Assembly: GCA_037783415.1 (NCBI GenBank)
Contig: JAZGTN010000003.1
Coordinates: forward strand, 642,501 to 706,500
Direction of reading: 5' to 3'
Origin: Leptasterias polaris
Taxonomy: Eukaryota > Echinodermata > Asteroidea > Forcipulatida > Asteriidae
DNA: 64,000 nucleotides
Shown here: piece after piece, positions 18,265 to 30,627 of the stretch
How positions within the stretch are numbered: position 1 is the stretch's first letter
Layout: each line of letters starts with the position of its first letter
Program-made: the position numbers and the translations under genes
Notes under the pieces: generated by a model
What the model saw: only the letters and a program-made list of their open reading frames with translations
The model's database searches: none
Told to the model about the DNA's origin: nothing

Positions 18265-18472
18265 AGATTCGCTCGTGCTAAACACTTTTTAATTTTAATC
18301 AATAATAATTAAATACACTACAGTCAGTCAGTGGCTGTGCATCTCTCTAAAAAAAGTGTTTTCAAGAAGATTCGCTCGTGCTAAACACTTTTTAATTTTA
18401 ATCAATAATAATTAAATACACAGTCAGTCAGCGGCTGTGCATCTCTCTAAAAAAAGTGTTTTCAAGAACTGA
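18265..18472. repeat. 104-bp tandem duplication
   Basis: Two adjacent copies (about 18265..18368 and 18369..18472) begin GATTCGCTCGTGCTAAACAC and end with AAAAAAGTGTTTTCAAGAA. Each copy holds an AACACTTTTT / AAAAAGTGTT pair that could form a stem. They differ by only a few bases, so the duplication looks recent. Confidence 0.8.
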
Positions 18473-18833
18473 AGAAAGATGGGTCACCTAAATAAATTGT
18501 AATTCAATTTCAATTGTATTGATCTGGATGACTTGAAATGAAAGTTGAATCAATGCAATGTTTGTTGTTTACCAAACAATTAACATGTATAACACTTGGA
18601 ACAGTCTCTACACATGGTCTAGCGAACAATTCCTTATTTATTTAATTTCAGGAACTTTGTTAAGTTGGGCCTAAACTCAACTAATTAGTATTATAGTAAT
18701 TTTATCAAAAAGATATTTGGTAAAACCATGACAATATTTTGGTAAGGTTAAAAATATAATTACACCAGTTTACTTTAGCAGGACTAAAAACTGTTTTCCT
18801 GCTGAATTATGTGTAGTGTTTTCTGTGTTACCT

Positions 18834-19352
18834 AGTATGAGTGTAGACCCAGTAACTGGGGCACTTTTTATTTTCTCGAAATTTTTACATTTTTCGCCCC
18901 AGAGAATTATCGTAGGTACAATTGTAGACCTCAATGCTATGATTTTGCCCTGCCTCAACTGTGACGAAGATGCAGTTGAGGCAGGGCACCCGTCAAATTT
19001 TCAGAGTTTCCCCGAGACATGCGAGATGTGGCTGGTGATGGATGGTTAATCCGATTGTTGACTTAAAAAATAATCAATATGGGGCACAAAACATGATCGT
19101 GAGTACAAATAAATGCCTGATGTTGCATCTTAGACATAGCAAGAAGCCAGTAGGTGGTTTTTAAGCTATTTTGATTTTTTGTTTTGTAATTCTGAGGCAT
19201 TTTTTGTGGCTGGATGTTTGCAAAATCATAGCAAGTTGAGGTCTACAATCGTACCTAAGATAATTCACTGGGGTGCTAGTACAACCGCAGATGTCAAAAA
19301 TAAAATAAAAACAAGTACAGCGCCTCAGTTACTGCTGGGTCTAGTGTGAGTG
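18834..19352. mobile_element. inverted-repeat element (MITE-like)
   Basis: The left end AGTGTAGACCCAGTAACTG pairs with the right end around 19320..19352 in reverse. Inverted similarity continues for over 100 bp, through GGTACAATTGTAGACCTCAA on the left and its counterpart near 19220..19260. A second short inverted pair of TGCCTCAACTG type lies inside. No open frame. Confidence 0.6.
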
Positions 19353-19948
19353 CGGGATTACTCTCAGTCAAAAAGTACCTTTTTCCAAGCCATTATTGAT
19401 TGTTTTTGTCAGTGAAACTCCGTTTTGACACACAAGAAGGTGTTTTCTCATTGACATTTGCAGATTTTAATTGCTTTAGTTTTTAGTTTTAGGGACCCGT
19501 GAAAAATTCAAATCAGCCCAATTTTTGGACTGTGTACTGCCAGGGCTTTTTTAGTCATTTCTATTAATGATACACAACCCTAAAATTAAAATGACCTTTG
19601 TGAGAGTTGAAGTTGTGACCAAAGCAAAGTTCGGGAAGTCCTCTTTGGACTTGTGCCTTGACTGTAGACAGTGATTGTAGAATTTTTATTTGCAATTTCT
19701 AAAATAAAAGTGTTAATTGACAGGTAAACTGCATTGCATTACACTTAATCATGTATTTACCACATCACAGGGCACTGCTAGGCTTATCAGCAACCCACCA
19801 GCCTGGATTGCAGGCTTTGAGAGCCATGATGATATACACTACATTTATTATAATCTTAGCTGCCAACTATTACCCCCAAAAAAGTAAATATTAGGAACTT
19901 ATTAATATTTTACAAAAATTAAAAACTGATAAAAACAGTGTATTGTGC

Positions 19949-20306
19949 TTCAAAGGCAGTGTATACTTTTGGTAATTGTCAGAGACCAACCTTGCTTGGT
20001 GTGCCCCAACATACGCATAAATTGTGAATATTTAGGCTCAATTGGTCATTAAAGTTGCAAGAGAATAATGAAAGAAAAGCACCCTCAATGCATAGAATTG
20101 CTTTCAGATGTCTTAGAAAGGCTTCTTTTCTCAGATTCAAATTTGTGGTTGAAAAATTGCCTCTTTCTCTAAAATTACATCACTTCAAAGGGGGTTATTT
20201 CTAACAATGTTTTAAAATATCAACAGCTCTCCAGTGCTCGTTACCAAGTAAATGTTTATGTTCATTAATTTTTAGAGTAATTACCAAAGCTATACCTTCC
20301 CTTTAA
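19949..20306. mobile_element. diverged MITE related to family AGGCACTG
   Basis: The left end (CAAAGGCAGTGTATACTTTTG) and right end (CTATACCTTCCCTTTAA) are diverged inverted repeats. Internal order matches the copies at 14101 and 21955 (a CCAACATACGCAT stretch, and GCTCGTTACCAAGTAA near the far end, here in the reverse orientation). Confidence 0.65.
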
Positions 20307-21954
20307 ACAATCAGTACCATTACAAATAAGAAAAGTGGGAGTATTCTGGAACATAAAATTCAAAATTTTATCATCCTTGGTTATTGTATACCGTAGAGGC
20401 ACATGCATTGGGTACCTGTTCACGATGTGGAAATTACACTTCAAAGCTGCTTCAAATGAGGGAACCAGGGCAAAGACTGTGTTTTTAAGATGGCTTCCAA
20501 AACATTGACATTTAATCGGGAATGTGATAATTTTCATTCTACTTTTGCTGTGTTTTAATTTTATATTTTTTATATTCATTTACAAATACAAAGAAAATAT
20601 AAATTGACTTGCCACCAATTGCCACATTATAGAATGACATTGAAGTTTTAATACAAATATGAGAATTTTTGGGACAGCAGGTGGCAGCAGAGTTAAATGA
20701 ATAGTTTGCAGACATGGAATGGAAAATTACCCATTCGGTATCAACTGTCCAAGGCCCCAATGCTCTATTCTGTTTTATTACTTCATATGAGAAATTGGAA
20801 TTTGTGAAGATTGGCAGCTATGATTAGATTAGTTGATTTAAACAAATATTTTTACTGATTTAACCCTCCCACTTTCCATGATTTGCTGTTCAGAGCTCTC
20901 TCTGAATGTCTTACTTGTCATTACACTCTCTTGGTCATAAAGCGGCCCACAAAGTTCACAGATGAGCCATGAAGTCAAGTGTTTACAGCGCTGGCAATGT
21001 GTGCACTGCCCATTTGCACTGCCCAATAGAGTTGTGTAAACCTTAAGGACTAAGGCACATCAATAATTACTTTTTTTTAACCCTAACAATCCCTAACCCT
21101 ACAAATTCAAACAGGGCAAAGTGTTTAATTTTGTTAGGTTAAGTACAGTGAAGTTAGGATTGGGTGTTTGATTCTGTGGGATTGTGTATCCTTGCTGCCA
21201 AGTAATGGTGTTGGAATTTGATTGAGTGGGTGTGGTGGATGTGTGAAATGTACATGTCTGGCATTGCTCTTTCCTCCATGGTCTAATGAGATACATGTAG
21301 TTGTTGGATTATGTTATGTTGGGTACTGTGTGATTTCACTGATCAAATTTTGCACATATGCCAAGTGTACACACTCCAACAAAATCAAACAAAAAAGGCC
21401 TGTTGGAGTTTGTTAGGTTGTGTATCGTCCCCCTAAGATTGGGTACAGTTCCCATCACATGGTAGTATAAGCTGTTGGAATGTGTTAGGTTAGGGATGGA
21501 TTCTAGTAAAAACGCTTTGGGAGTTAGGGTTAAACATCGTTGATAAAATCATTACCTTTTTTAATTTGAATTTTTTTAACAATTGTTTTTAAAACCCTAA
21601 CCGCCTTAAATTTGAACAACCCCACATATACCTGGTTTTATTTTGTTCTTGAATTGGGACTTTTAAGTTTTAAAGGGACACATTGCCTTCAAATCTCTCA
21701 CAATTTTGCTGTTCATAATTGCTCCTTATGTTTTTTAAGAGTTAAAACACCTACAGTGTATTGTAATTAGTGAGTAGTGATTTAAAAAATAAATAAATTT
21801 GCCTCAGGAAACACAAGCAGCAGATTATGCGGTACAGTATTTTGTGGAGTCAAAAACTTGGTTCAAAAAATTAGTGGACAGTGTTCTGTCATGAAATTAC
21901 ACACAAACCACACAATTTCAAGCGGTATTTTATGTGAATTATTATATTCTACTT

Positions 21955-22333
21955 TTAAAGGCACTGGACACGTTTGGTAATTACTCAAAATATATATTAG
22001 CATAAAAACTTACATGGTAACGAGCAGCGGAGAGCTGTTGATAGTATAACACATTTTGAGAAACAATTCCCTCTGAACGTAGTTTTTGAGAAAGAGGTAA
22101 TTTCTCACTAAAATATTTGAATCTGAAAAAGACTTCAGGCCTGAAGCCTTTTTCAGGCATCTGAAAGCACACAAATTTGTGCAACAAGGGTGTTTTTCTT
22201 TCATTATTTTCTTGCAATTCGATGACCAATTGAGCCCAAATTTTCACAGGTTTGTTACTTTATGCATATGTTGGGATACACCAAGTGAGAATACTGGTCT
22301 TTGACAATTACCAAACGTGTCCAGTGCCTTTAA
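21955..22333. mobile_element. TTAA-flanked MITE, family AGGCACTG
   Basis: Begins TTAAAGGCACTGGACACG and ends CGTGTCCAGTGCCTTTAA. The roughly 30-bp terminal inverted repeats are nearly perfect. It aligns along its whole length with the element at 14101..14474. Confidence 0.85.
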
Positions 22334-22543
22334 GGTATATCTTTCCAATCATATTAATTTCATAACAAATGCTTTGTTTATAAATTATAGCCTAAAAGTT
22401 CCAAATTCAAAGGCAAGGTACCCCTTCAAGCTGGGGAAATGCATCCATTGAGTTGGATATCTGTGATGGATTATCCCAATCCCTGCCAAAGACAACAAAA
22501 TGTGTCAAATTGTAAAAGTTCTTGTCTTCTGTTGCTCTTAGTG

Positions 22544-23299
22544 CAGGGTGTCCGTGGATCCTTAAAAAGCATTAAAAAGTCTTAAATTCAGTTCGCTGAG
22601 GTCTTAAAAAATTGATGAAATGAATAATCATTATGTTGCTATCACTTAATAAATAAGCGAAATGCGCGGCGGAATTTTTTTGGGGTAAATTGGTCGCGAG
22701 CGTGGAAGACACCGCACATGGTATTTATACCGCCCGTCATGAACTGCACACGGCAAATAGAAGCTGACGCAACACACAACCATGTGTTGTTTTCTGACAC
22801 CGTACGTTGTATATACCGCCTGTCATGAACTGCACGTGGCCAATGGAAGCTGTTGGGCGAGTTATCACAAGTTTGCTGCTTGGTTGTAGCATGGAGGAAG
22901 GAATAGCAAGTTTAAAATTCTCGTAAACTGAAAGAGTTGTCTGGTGTAAATTATTGTTGTACAATGTATCCAAGTAAGGGTCATATTTTGTGTTCATGAA
23001 TAGTATAGCTGTTTCTCCTGCTAAGGGATGAACTAATGCATTGTGGTGTTATTTTAATTTACAGCTTAAAGTTTATTAATGGCTTTCGTGCCTTTTTTAA
23101 AATTACATTTTGGGCCTTGGTGCACTATCTACTGGCCTTGGTGCCCTCCAAAGTTTGGCTTGCTCCTAGGCCAAAGTGGCCTTGCCCTAAAAATGTTGTA
23201 ATTCGAGGCCTATTTTTGGTCTTAAATTTTGTTATGGGTGGCATTAAAAAAGTCTTAAAAAGTCTTAGATTTGACTTTGTGAAATGTGCAGATACCCTG
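22544..23299. mobile_element. non-autonomous DNA transposon with CAGGGT ends
   Basis: The left end is CAGGGTGTCC followed by a TTAAAAAGTCTTAAA-rich stretch; the right end mirrors it (AAAAGTCTTAAAAAGTCTTA ... GATACCCTG). TAGTG occurs directly outside both ends (22539..22543 and 23300..23304), a candidate 5-bp target-site duplication. No transposase frame. An internal near-repeat of about 80 bp around CCGTCATGAACTGCAC occurs twice (about 22725..22860). Confidence 0.75.
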
Positions 23300-23801
23300 T
23301 AGTGGTCAACTCAATCTGCAGACTCTTTTTTACTGTGCTGCACTGTGTTGCTCTCAAAAGTCAGGCAAGTTCTAGGCGCAAAAGAACATTCCCGTGGACA
23401 TGCACCTGCAATTCATTGTAAGGCCAGAACGTTCCGCAGGGCCACATCATTGAGCCAAAGTGTGGAAGCAATCCCACATGAGTGATATGCATATTAGTAT
23501 TTTGAACATTTCAATGGAACGTTGGGGCGGTCCAACCAACAGAACGGTCTGTGTGCGCTGGAATACTTAGCGGATCCAGTTAGAATGTTCCTGCTGTGGA
23601 GACGCACTCCCTTAAGCAGGGTTCTTCCTTCGTGTGCAATACGAGTCCCTAGCAAACTTGGATGCATATTTGTACGTTAACGTTTAGCAGGGCGAAAGCC
23701 CAGTGCCAAGGCTGTCTTTTAAACCAGGTCATTTTGCTGCATTTAGTTAGTTTCATTTTAACCGTGTTTGGGGCATTTAGCAGGGTGGCTAGAAAACACC
23801 T

Positions 23802-23907
23802 GGGTCCCAATTTCATGGCACTGCCTACGAAAAACCTGTAAAGTGCATTAATCTATGGGCTGTGAGCGCAGAATTCTGCAGTAAGCAAAGCTGTGAAATT
23901 GGGCCCT
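23802..23907. mobile_element. MITE, family GGGCCCAATTTCAT, short copy
   Basis: Terminal inverted repeats GGGTCCCAATTTCATGGC / GCTGTGAAATTGGGCCC. It ends about 90 bp before the splice acceptor of SBNO1 coding exon 1. Confidence 0.75.
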
Positions 23908-23996
23908 GATGTTGGTCAGAGTTACAGACAACCCGAGTGAGGAGTTACTGGTTTTCAAATAAGGAAATAAATTGATTTTTTCTTTTCTTTACAAAG

Positions 23997-26900
23997 ATGA
24001 ATGGGCAAAGTGGAGGAGATGGTCAAGACCTACTGCTTGCAGCTTTGTCTGAGAGTGGACTCGCGTTTGATGATTTCCCCACCATTGATCTCAATGATCA
24101 ACCAGATTTTGATCTGGGCCTCTTGGGACCGTCAGACCCTGGAGGGCCTGATGTCACTGTAAGTATTTTTTACTGGTAACCCCTCTGTTTTTCAGCTCTC
24201 CTTGTTAATCTTTTTCCTACATGTTTCTTATTTCGTTTTTTGGCGTCTTGTTTTTTTAAATTTTTATTTCTATTATCAGGTCGTGTCTGAATTACCGGCT
24301 AGATTTTTGTATCATCATGCAATGAAAGATACAACACCCTTAGCAACAGTGGTCATAGCTGTAACCACCATTCCGATATGGCCCTATTTGGAAACTAAAT
24401 TTACCTTTTACCAGTTTACACCCACATTTTCGGACCACAGTATTAATTTTCAGACCACCTCGACCAAAAATGAAAAAACCATGACCAAACCATGTTAAGA
24501 AAACTAACATTCTCATAAAATCCACTGATAATTGGCAAGTTGATATGTTTCTTAACCTTAGTAGTGTCCCAGGCCGATGAAATCTACTCATTTTTGTTCT
24601 CTCTATTTTTTTACTGCTCTTTCAAGACGGCAATGAACAGTAACAGATTTCATTATCTCATTGAATCCTTTTCGTACTTTCGTTTTACCACATAAACACT
24701 ACTGTATGGACTTTTCACCTGCTTGAGGGAGTTCCCCCAATCATCCCCTTTTGTCAAGTGTGACTCAATTACAATTTATGTTTCTTTCCCTTCCCCCCCC
24801 CCCCCCCCCCCCATGTGGGCTGTTTGTTTGGTTCATATTTTTGATTGACTGCACTTCCTTGTACAGGTTGTATGACATAATTCATTTTGAAATATCGAGG
24901 GAAAAACCAGTATTCATGGTATTGAGAGGAATAAATGATATGAGCTTGTTACATTGATGTGTTGGACTCACTCTGTACCAGGCTCATTTGAAAACTGCCT
25001 GTAGTTAGGTTATTGTCAAGCCACATATGTTTGTAGACTGTTTCCTCAAAGTGTGATCACATTCATACAGATGGATCTTTATCAGGTTAGTTTGTCGACA
25101 ATTTCTTCTGGATTTTTCCCTTCAAATCCACACTGCAGAATTGTATTTTTATTGTAAGCACTGCATTGAGATCTGGCCCTGCTGGGCTCAATTGCAATGT
25201 AATTTGGGCCACTGTGCTGGCAATCTGGCACTGATCAACCATACTAGATGAATTATACTGATAATTAAGTTCCCAAATATATACTATACTTTAGTGTCAT
25301 CACTGATATTTCTTTGGCCAACTCTTTGTCCCTTCCTCTCCCTTCCCCTGTATAAATGTAATTTATTTCCTTCGTAATTTTATCAATGTAAAACTATTCG
25401 TGAATATTTATATGAATGTATTAATAACTGTCTCTTTTATTCTTATTATTTTTCTTTCCAACCAAATGTTTTTTACTTGATAACATTCGGCATGTTGTGT
25501 ATATGTATTAATTTAATAACTAAATTTATAATTATTGGGTTCCGGGTCTTGTATAAGCTTATGCTTTTTACCTGGATCCCTCGTATCATTTCTGTTATTA
25601 TTTAAATATGCATTGTTTATCTGTTCTTGAAAATATGATACAAAATAAACCAAACCAAACCAAACCAAATAGGAAAGTGTGGCATGGGTTACTTCACTGT
25701 TGTGTGCATAACATACATGACGTAATAAGAGATTTTGAGGCATCTTGAAGTTTGGTCAGCAAAAGGAGTGTTTGTTTAATTTGATGAAAGGGAAATAATC
25801 TGCGATTTTGAGGTGCCTAAATTTACCTGTGAGTGTTTGTTGACCATTTCTTAGAAATATTCCCTCTGGGAGTGTCGATACCAGGCTGTGTCATTGTACA
25901 GCCATCAACCTTTTCCTGCTTAACATAATGGACTTTCAATATGTGTTTCCATGTTCATGGCATCAATGTAATTGGAGACAACAAAACTGTAATAAGAGGA
26001 AATATTGTACAAGGTATCTTTATGGTGTTCATGGTGTTAAGAGTTGAACAATAGAATGAACAGGTTTTTTGGCGAGCTGCTTTAGCAGAATGCGAGCCTA
26101 CATGTATGTAATACCGATTTTGTCCGTCCGTCTGTCCGTCCGTCTGTCCGTCCGGCCGTCCGCATTTAGACTGTACCCTCATTTGCAGTTTATTTGTCTC
26201 AAAGCCAAAATGTGGTTGGATCCACAGTGTGCAAATGGAAATTGTTTGAAATGTTAAAGTTTATAGGGTACAGTATTACCCTCTGGAAATTAAACAGCTT
26301 CCTTGAGTTTAAAAATGTTGAAGTTTTCAGGGTACAGTATTACCCTCTGAAAATTAAACAGCTTCCTTGTGTTTAAAAATGTTAAAGTGTTCAGGGTACA
26401 GTATTACCTTCTGGAAATTAAACAGCTTCCTTGTGTTTAAAAATGTTAAAGTTTTCAGGGTACAGTATTACTCTCTGAAAATTAAACAGCTTCCGTGTGT
26501 TTAAGTTTTCAGGGTGCAGTATTTTTCTCTGGAAATTAAACAGCTTCCTTTGAGTAATCTTAGAATAGAATGCTTTTAATGTCTTACAGCCAAAATGTGG
26601 TTGGATCCACAGTGTGCAATGATGTGTATACATGAGTATACATGTGGTGTATACATGAGTATACATGTGGTGTATACATGTGTTACAATCATATACCTGT
26701 GTGGCTAGGTTCAATGAATGTGTGTGATGTGCACTGAATTGAACCACACTGACTAGTTCAATGAATGTGTGTGATGTGCACTAAATTGAACAATTGTATA
26801 TGTATGACACTATGGAACAATTTATCCCCTTTCCAAAATATTGTTCTAAATATTGTTTCATGGCATGATTGAAAGTTTATGTACATGTTCATGTACACAT

Positions 26901-29900
26901 GTAAAACATGTAACTGTTTCGCCTGTATAACATGTATAATGTTCTTGACGAGCATGCATCTTTCAAAGTACCTGTAAATTTCAATACATGTACAATACAT
27001 AGATGCATCTACTCCATGGTAATTTAAAGTCTTTGATGACATACATGTATATGTACCAGAGCTGAGAGCGCTACATGTAAGAATTTGTTATTATTATGTG
27101 GTTTATAAAACACCTATGTTTCATCGTAATTAGCCCCTACCCATCCTGAGCCTCTTTCCCACATTTCAGACCAAGTATAAGCAATGGTCAACTACATACT
27201 TGTTAATTGTCCCCACCTCTTTGAACATCAGTTGATCAAATGATTGTTTTTCTATTATTCATTGTTTCTCTATCGGGCGTTCGGCAGCTCGCCATGGCAG
27301 CTTCTGCTGTTCTAGTTAAATACTTAAATTTCATTAGTCTTCTAAATGAAACTGCTGGATATTTTTCCTCTTTAACAATTTTAAAAATGTTTTCCCTCCA
27401 TATTTTAATGGTAAACTGAATAACCCTGAATTAAGATTTTCAGTTACTTCTTTTGAACCACCCACCCACAATTTCAAAAAAAGAAAATCTGCCAACTGTG
27501 AGTGTTTAAAAGATTAATAACAATACAATTTGGTGTCTTTCTTGTTTTTTGTTTTTTTCTATTAGAACCAATTCTCATCAGGTATTACGGGAAACCCTGG
27601 GACTGATCCATTACTTGCAATGCTTCAACAACAACCAACAACGATGGCTAATGCACCCATGCAACAGGTACATTTCACCACAGTCAAAAATCCTTACAAA
27701 AGGAAATTGTGAGAAAAAAAATTCTTTGGTTGATCGGGCTCGACCTTGACATTAGCTGCCACTGCCAAGTGTACATAATTGTGCAGTAATAATTGATGTG
27801 GGCTGGTAAAAAAAGTTTCAACTTGCCTGTTAAGCTACTGAAAGAGTGCAATGGACCGATTTAAACTGCATGTTTTGGGGTTTTTCTTCAGATATGAATA
27901 GTATTATTAGAGAGAGGCTCTAAGGTTAAATTCAGTTTTGTGATGCAATAGATAGAGTCCGTATGAAAGTGGGACAAATTCAAATTCTCTAACCTCACTT
28001 TGAAATGCTATAAAATGTTGTATTATTTTATTGGTTGGCCGTTGATGCCAGTTGATAATGACCATATTCATAAGAAAGCTTGGCTATACTCCAACTTGGT
28101 ACACGTTCATGAGTCGAGTAAAGAATTGCTGCACAGTGTGCCGCACGCCTGCAGATTGTGTACAAAACATTGTGTTCAAACATCAACAACTTTTGCCAAT
28201 AGAGGGCGATGCCGGGCAAAGTTCATTGATTTTTTTCTGAATAAGCGTTGTCGACAGATCGTTGAATCACTAAGATTTCATTGCAAATGAAGTTCTATAG
28301 AACCAATCCTCAAATCACAGATCCATGAATATGGTTGTTGATGGAGAAAGTATTATAAAGGGCAGAAATTAGGGAATAAGATAGTCAAAAAAAGCAATTT
28401 TGTGAACTTCACATTATTATTATTTTATTTTTTTGGATGTTTTGAAAATTGTGTGCGTTAATACATGTGTTCGCACGGATTGGCACTTGTGGGGTCCTGA
28501 CAACAATGGAACAATGGACCCCACAAGGTCATTTCAATAGGAACAATTGGACCCCACAAGGGAATTCTTCAGAAAAGGGAATAATAGAACAACAATAGCA
28601 GTACCCCACAAACCGGATCTGTAAGGGTGGGTGGGCTAGTGAAAAAAACCTGCGGTCAACCCACTCGTCCGGTTGGCGAGTGAACAAAAATAAATTAAAG
28701 GAAATCCCTTGAAAACTCTTAATAAGCCAAGTAAATAAAGTCAATTCCTAATTGCAGCTTACCCAACCAGCCCATACAATCACTCAGCACCAGTCGTCGA
28801 TGGGTACCAATGCCGGCATCATGTACGTCATGAACAGGAACCGCAGCTGGACGCCGTTGTCCACGACCCCGTCGGCCCCGACGCACGCCAGTAACACCAA
28901 ACCAAACTTCTTTCAGACCATCGCATCACCGAAACCTGCATCCATTGTAAAGAATCCAACTGTGATGAGCGTAACACCTACTCCAAATAGGCCCAGTCCT
29001 ATGGTCAGGAACAAGACGGCCCCTGCAGAGCTGAGTGCTCTTCTTAACAGTTTCCCAAGCACGAGCAGCACAGTGTTGAACAATTTTAAAGCCACACCAA
29101 AACCCATTGGGAATGGAGTCACATCGGTCCAGAAGGAGCTGACACATAAAGACGTTTCACGGTTATGGCACAATGAGGATCTGAAGCTGGACAATATAAC
29201 GCCCAAAAGCAAGGTATGGATGTACGGGCAGTTTGCAACCGCGGCTTGGGCTTGGGCTTGGGCTTCGCCCGGTTCAGACTTCACGCAAATTGTGAAAGCG
29301 AGGCGAATTTCCGTTCGTCACAATTGAAAAACAGTGCGTACAGGATTGTTTGTGTCACAGAATTCAGTTCCCATTCCCTTTCACGTAAATTATGAACCAG
29401 TCTTAAAGGGTGTGTACAACATTGGTAATTGCCAAAGACCTGTATCCACACTTGATGTGACCCAACATGTACATGAAATAACAAACCTGTAAAAGTTTCA
29501 GCTAAATCGGTCTTCCGAGTCATGAAAAAACAGGTAAAAAAACCATATGTTTTCACTTTTTTCAAACATCGCATTTTATCACGCGTGATAAAGTCTATTG
29601 TTTTACTCATTTCCTAAAAACTATGGCATTTCAAGCAAACATTTTTTCAAGGGATGTTTTCCACCATGACCATCTTTATACCATGTACATGTAAGTTATG
29701 TGCTAATCTGTGAACATTTATATTTTCAATCTTACCAATGTTGTACACACCCTTTAAGGCACTGTTCCAAGGTTTGCCCTTCCCTTTTTGTCAGTGACTA
29801 GCCAAGCGGATCTGTTAGCTTGTCATTTCACTAGTTTGGAAGCAATTTCACTCGGCCATATTTTTCATAATAAGTAAGGATGCTTTTCAGTCAGCCGGAC

Positions 29901-30627
29901 CACTTGGGAGAGAATTTTGACTTGTCCTCTGGTGTTTTCACTAGCATTTGGCCAGCGGACTACTGTTAAGGGAGAACATTGCCGGTCGCGTGTTTAAAGT
30001 CCTGTACCACAGCTGGGGTGTCAGAATTACTGACACAGTCAAAGCCAGAGCCAAAAGGAAATTGTTAAGCAGTATTTTCTGCTTAAGCAGCTCCATTATA
30101 TTGGGCCTCGATCACTTCCTACTGGTGAGCTTTTAAAGCCCCAAAATGGCAAATGTAAACACATACATAAACATGACATAGATAGATATATACGTAACTG
30201 ACTTCCTGCGTGGCTGCTTGATTTGTAACTGTGGACTCTTAACATTTGCTCTTTGAACTTTAAAGGGTGTGTACAACATTGGTAAGATTGAAAATATAAA
30301 TGTTCACAGATTTGCACATTACTTACATGTTTTTCACTGTTTTTTCATGACTCCGAAACTTTCACAGGTTTGTTATTTGATGTACATGTTAGGTCACATC
30401 AAGTGTGGATACAGGTCTTTGGCAATTACCAATGTTGTACACACCCTTTAATGTGTCTTAGGTATAACAATGATGTACAACTTTCCCTTGTCAAATGGTA
30501 AGCTCTTTATTATCAAAAGTTGAACTTGTTTTTTCAATGTAGACCCCAGCAGAAGAAGAAATAGATGATGAAGAGGAAGAGAACATGGGTCATGCTGAGA
30601 TTTACGCCAACTACATGCCAAGCAAGT
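23997..30627 (+). CDS. SBNO1: SBNO1 exons 1-4: N-terminal region
   Basis: Residues 1 to about 268. Exon 1 carries the conserved start ([12 protein letters not shown]) and an acidic stretch rich in Asp and Pro. Exon 2 is Gln-rich ([10 protein letters not shown]). Exon 3 (456 nt, the longest) is Pro/Ser/Thr-rich, poorly conserved and probably disordered; it ends in [12 protein letters not shown], which recalls the vertebrate RIWINDMKM block. Exon 4 has an acidic run and the conserved [16 protein letters not shown]. The two long introns here hold most of the repeats between 24159 and 30542. Exons 1, 2 and 3 end in phase 0, so skipping exon 2 or 3 would keep the frame. Confidence 0.93.

Larger units (their letters stand above)
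17923..23996. other. presumed SBNO1 first intron, no coding sequence
   Basis: About 6 kb between the shared promoter and the first coding exon. It contains a GT-rich run (18054..18075) and the repeats and elements listed separately (18265, 18834, 19949, 21955, 22544, 23802). The stretch 20310..21950 is mostly plain AT-rich sequence, with CCTAACCCTA-like motifs around 21075 and 21590 and several TGTTAGGTT repeats between. Confidence 0.5.
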
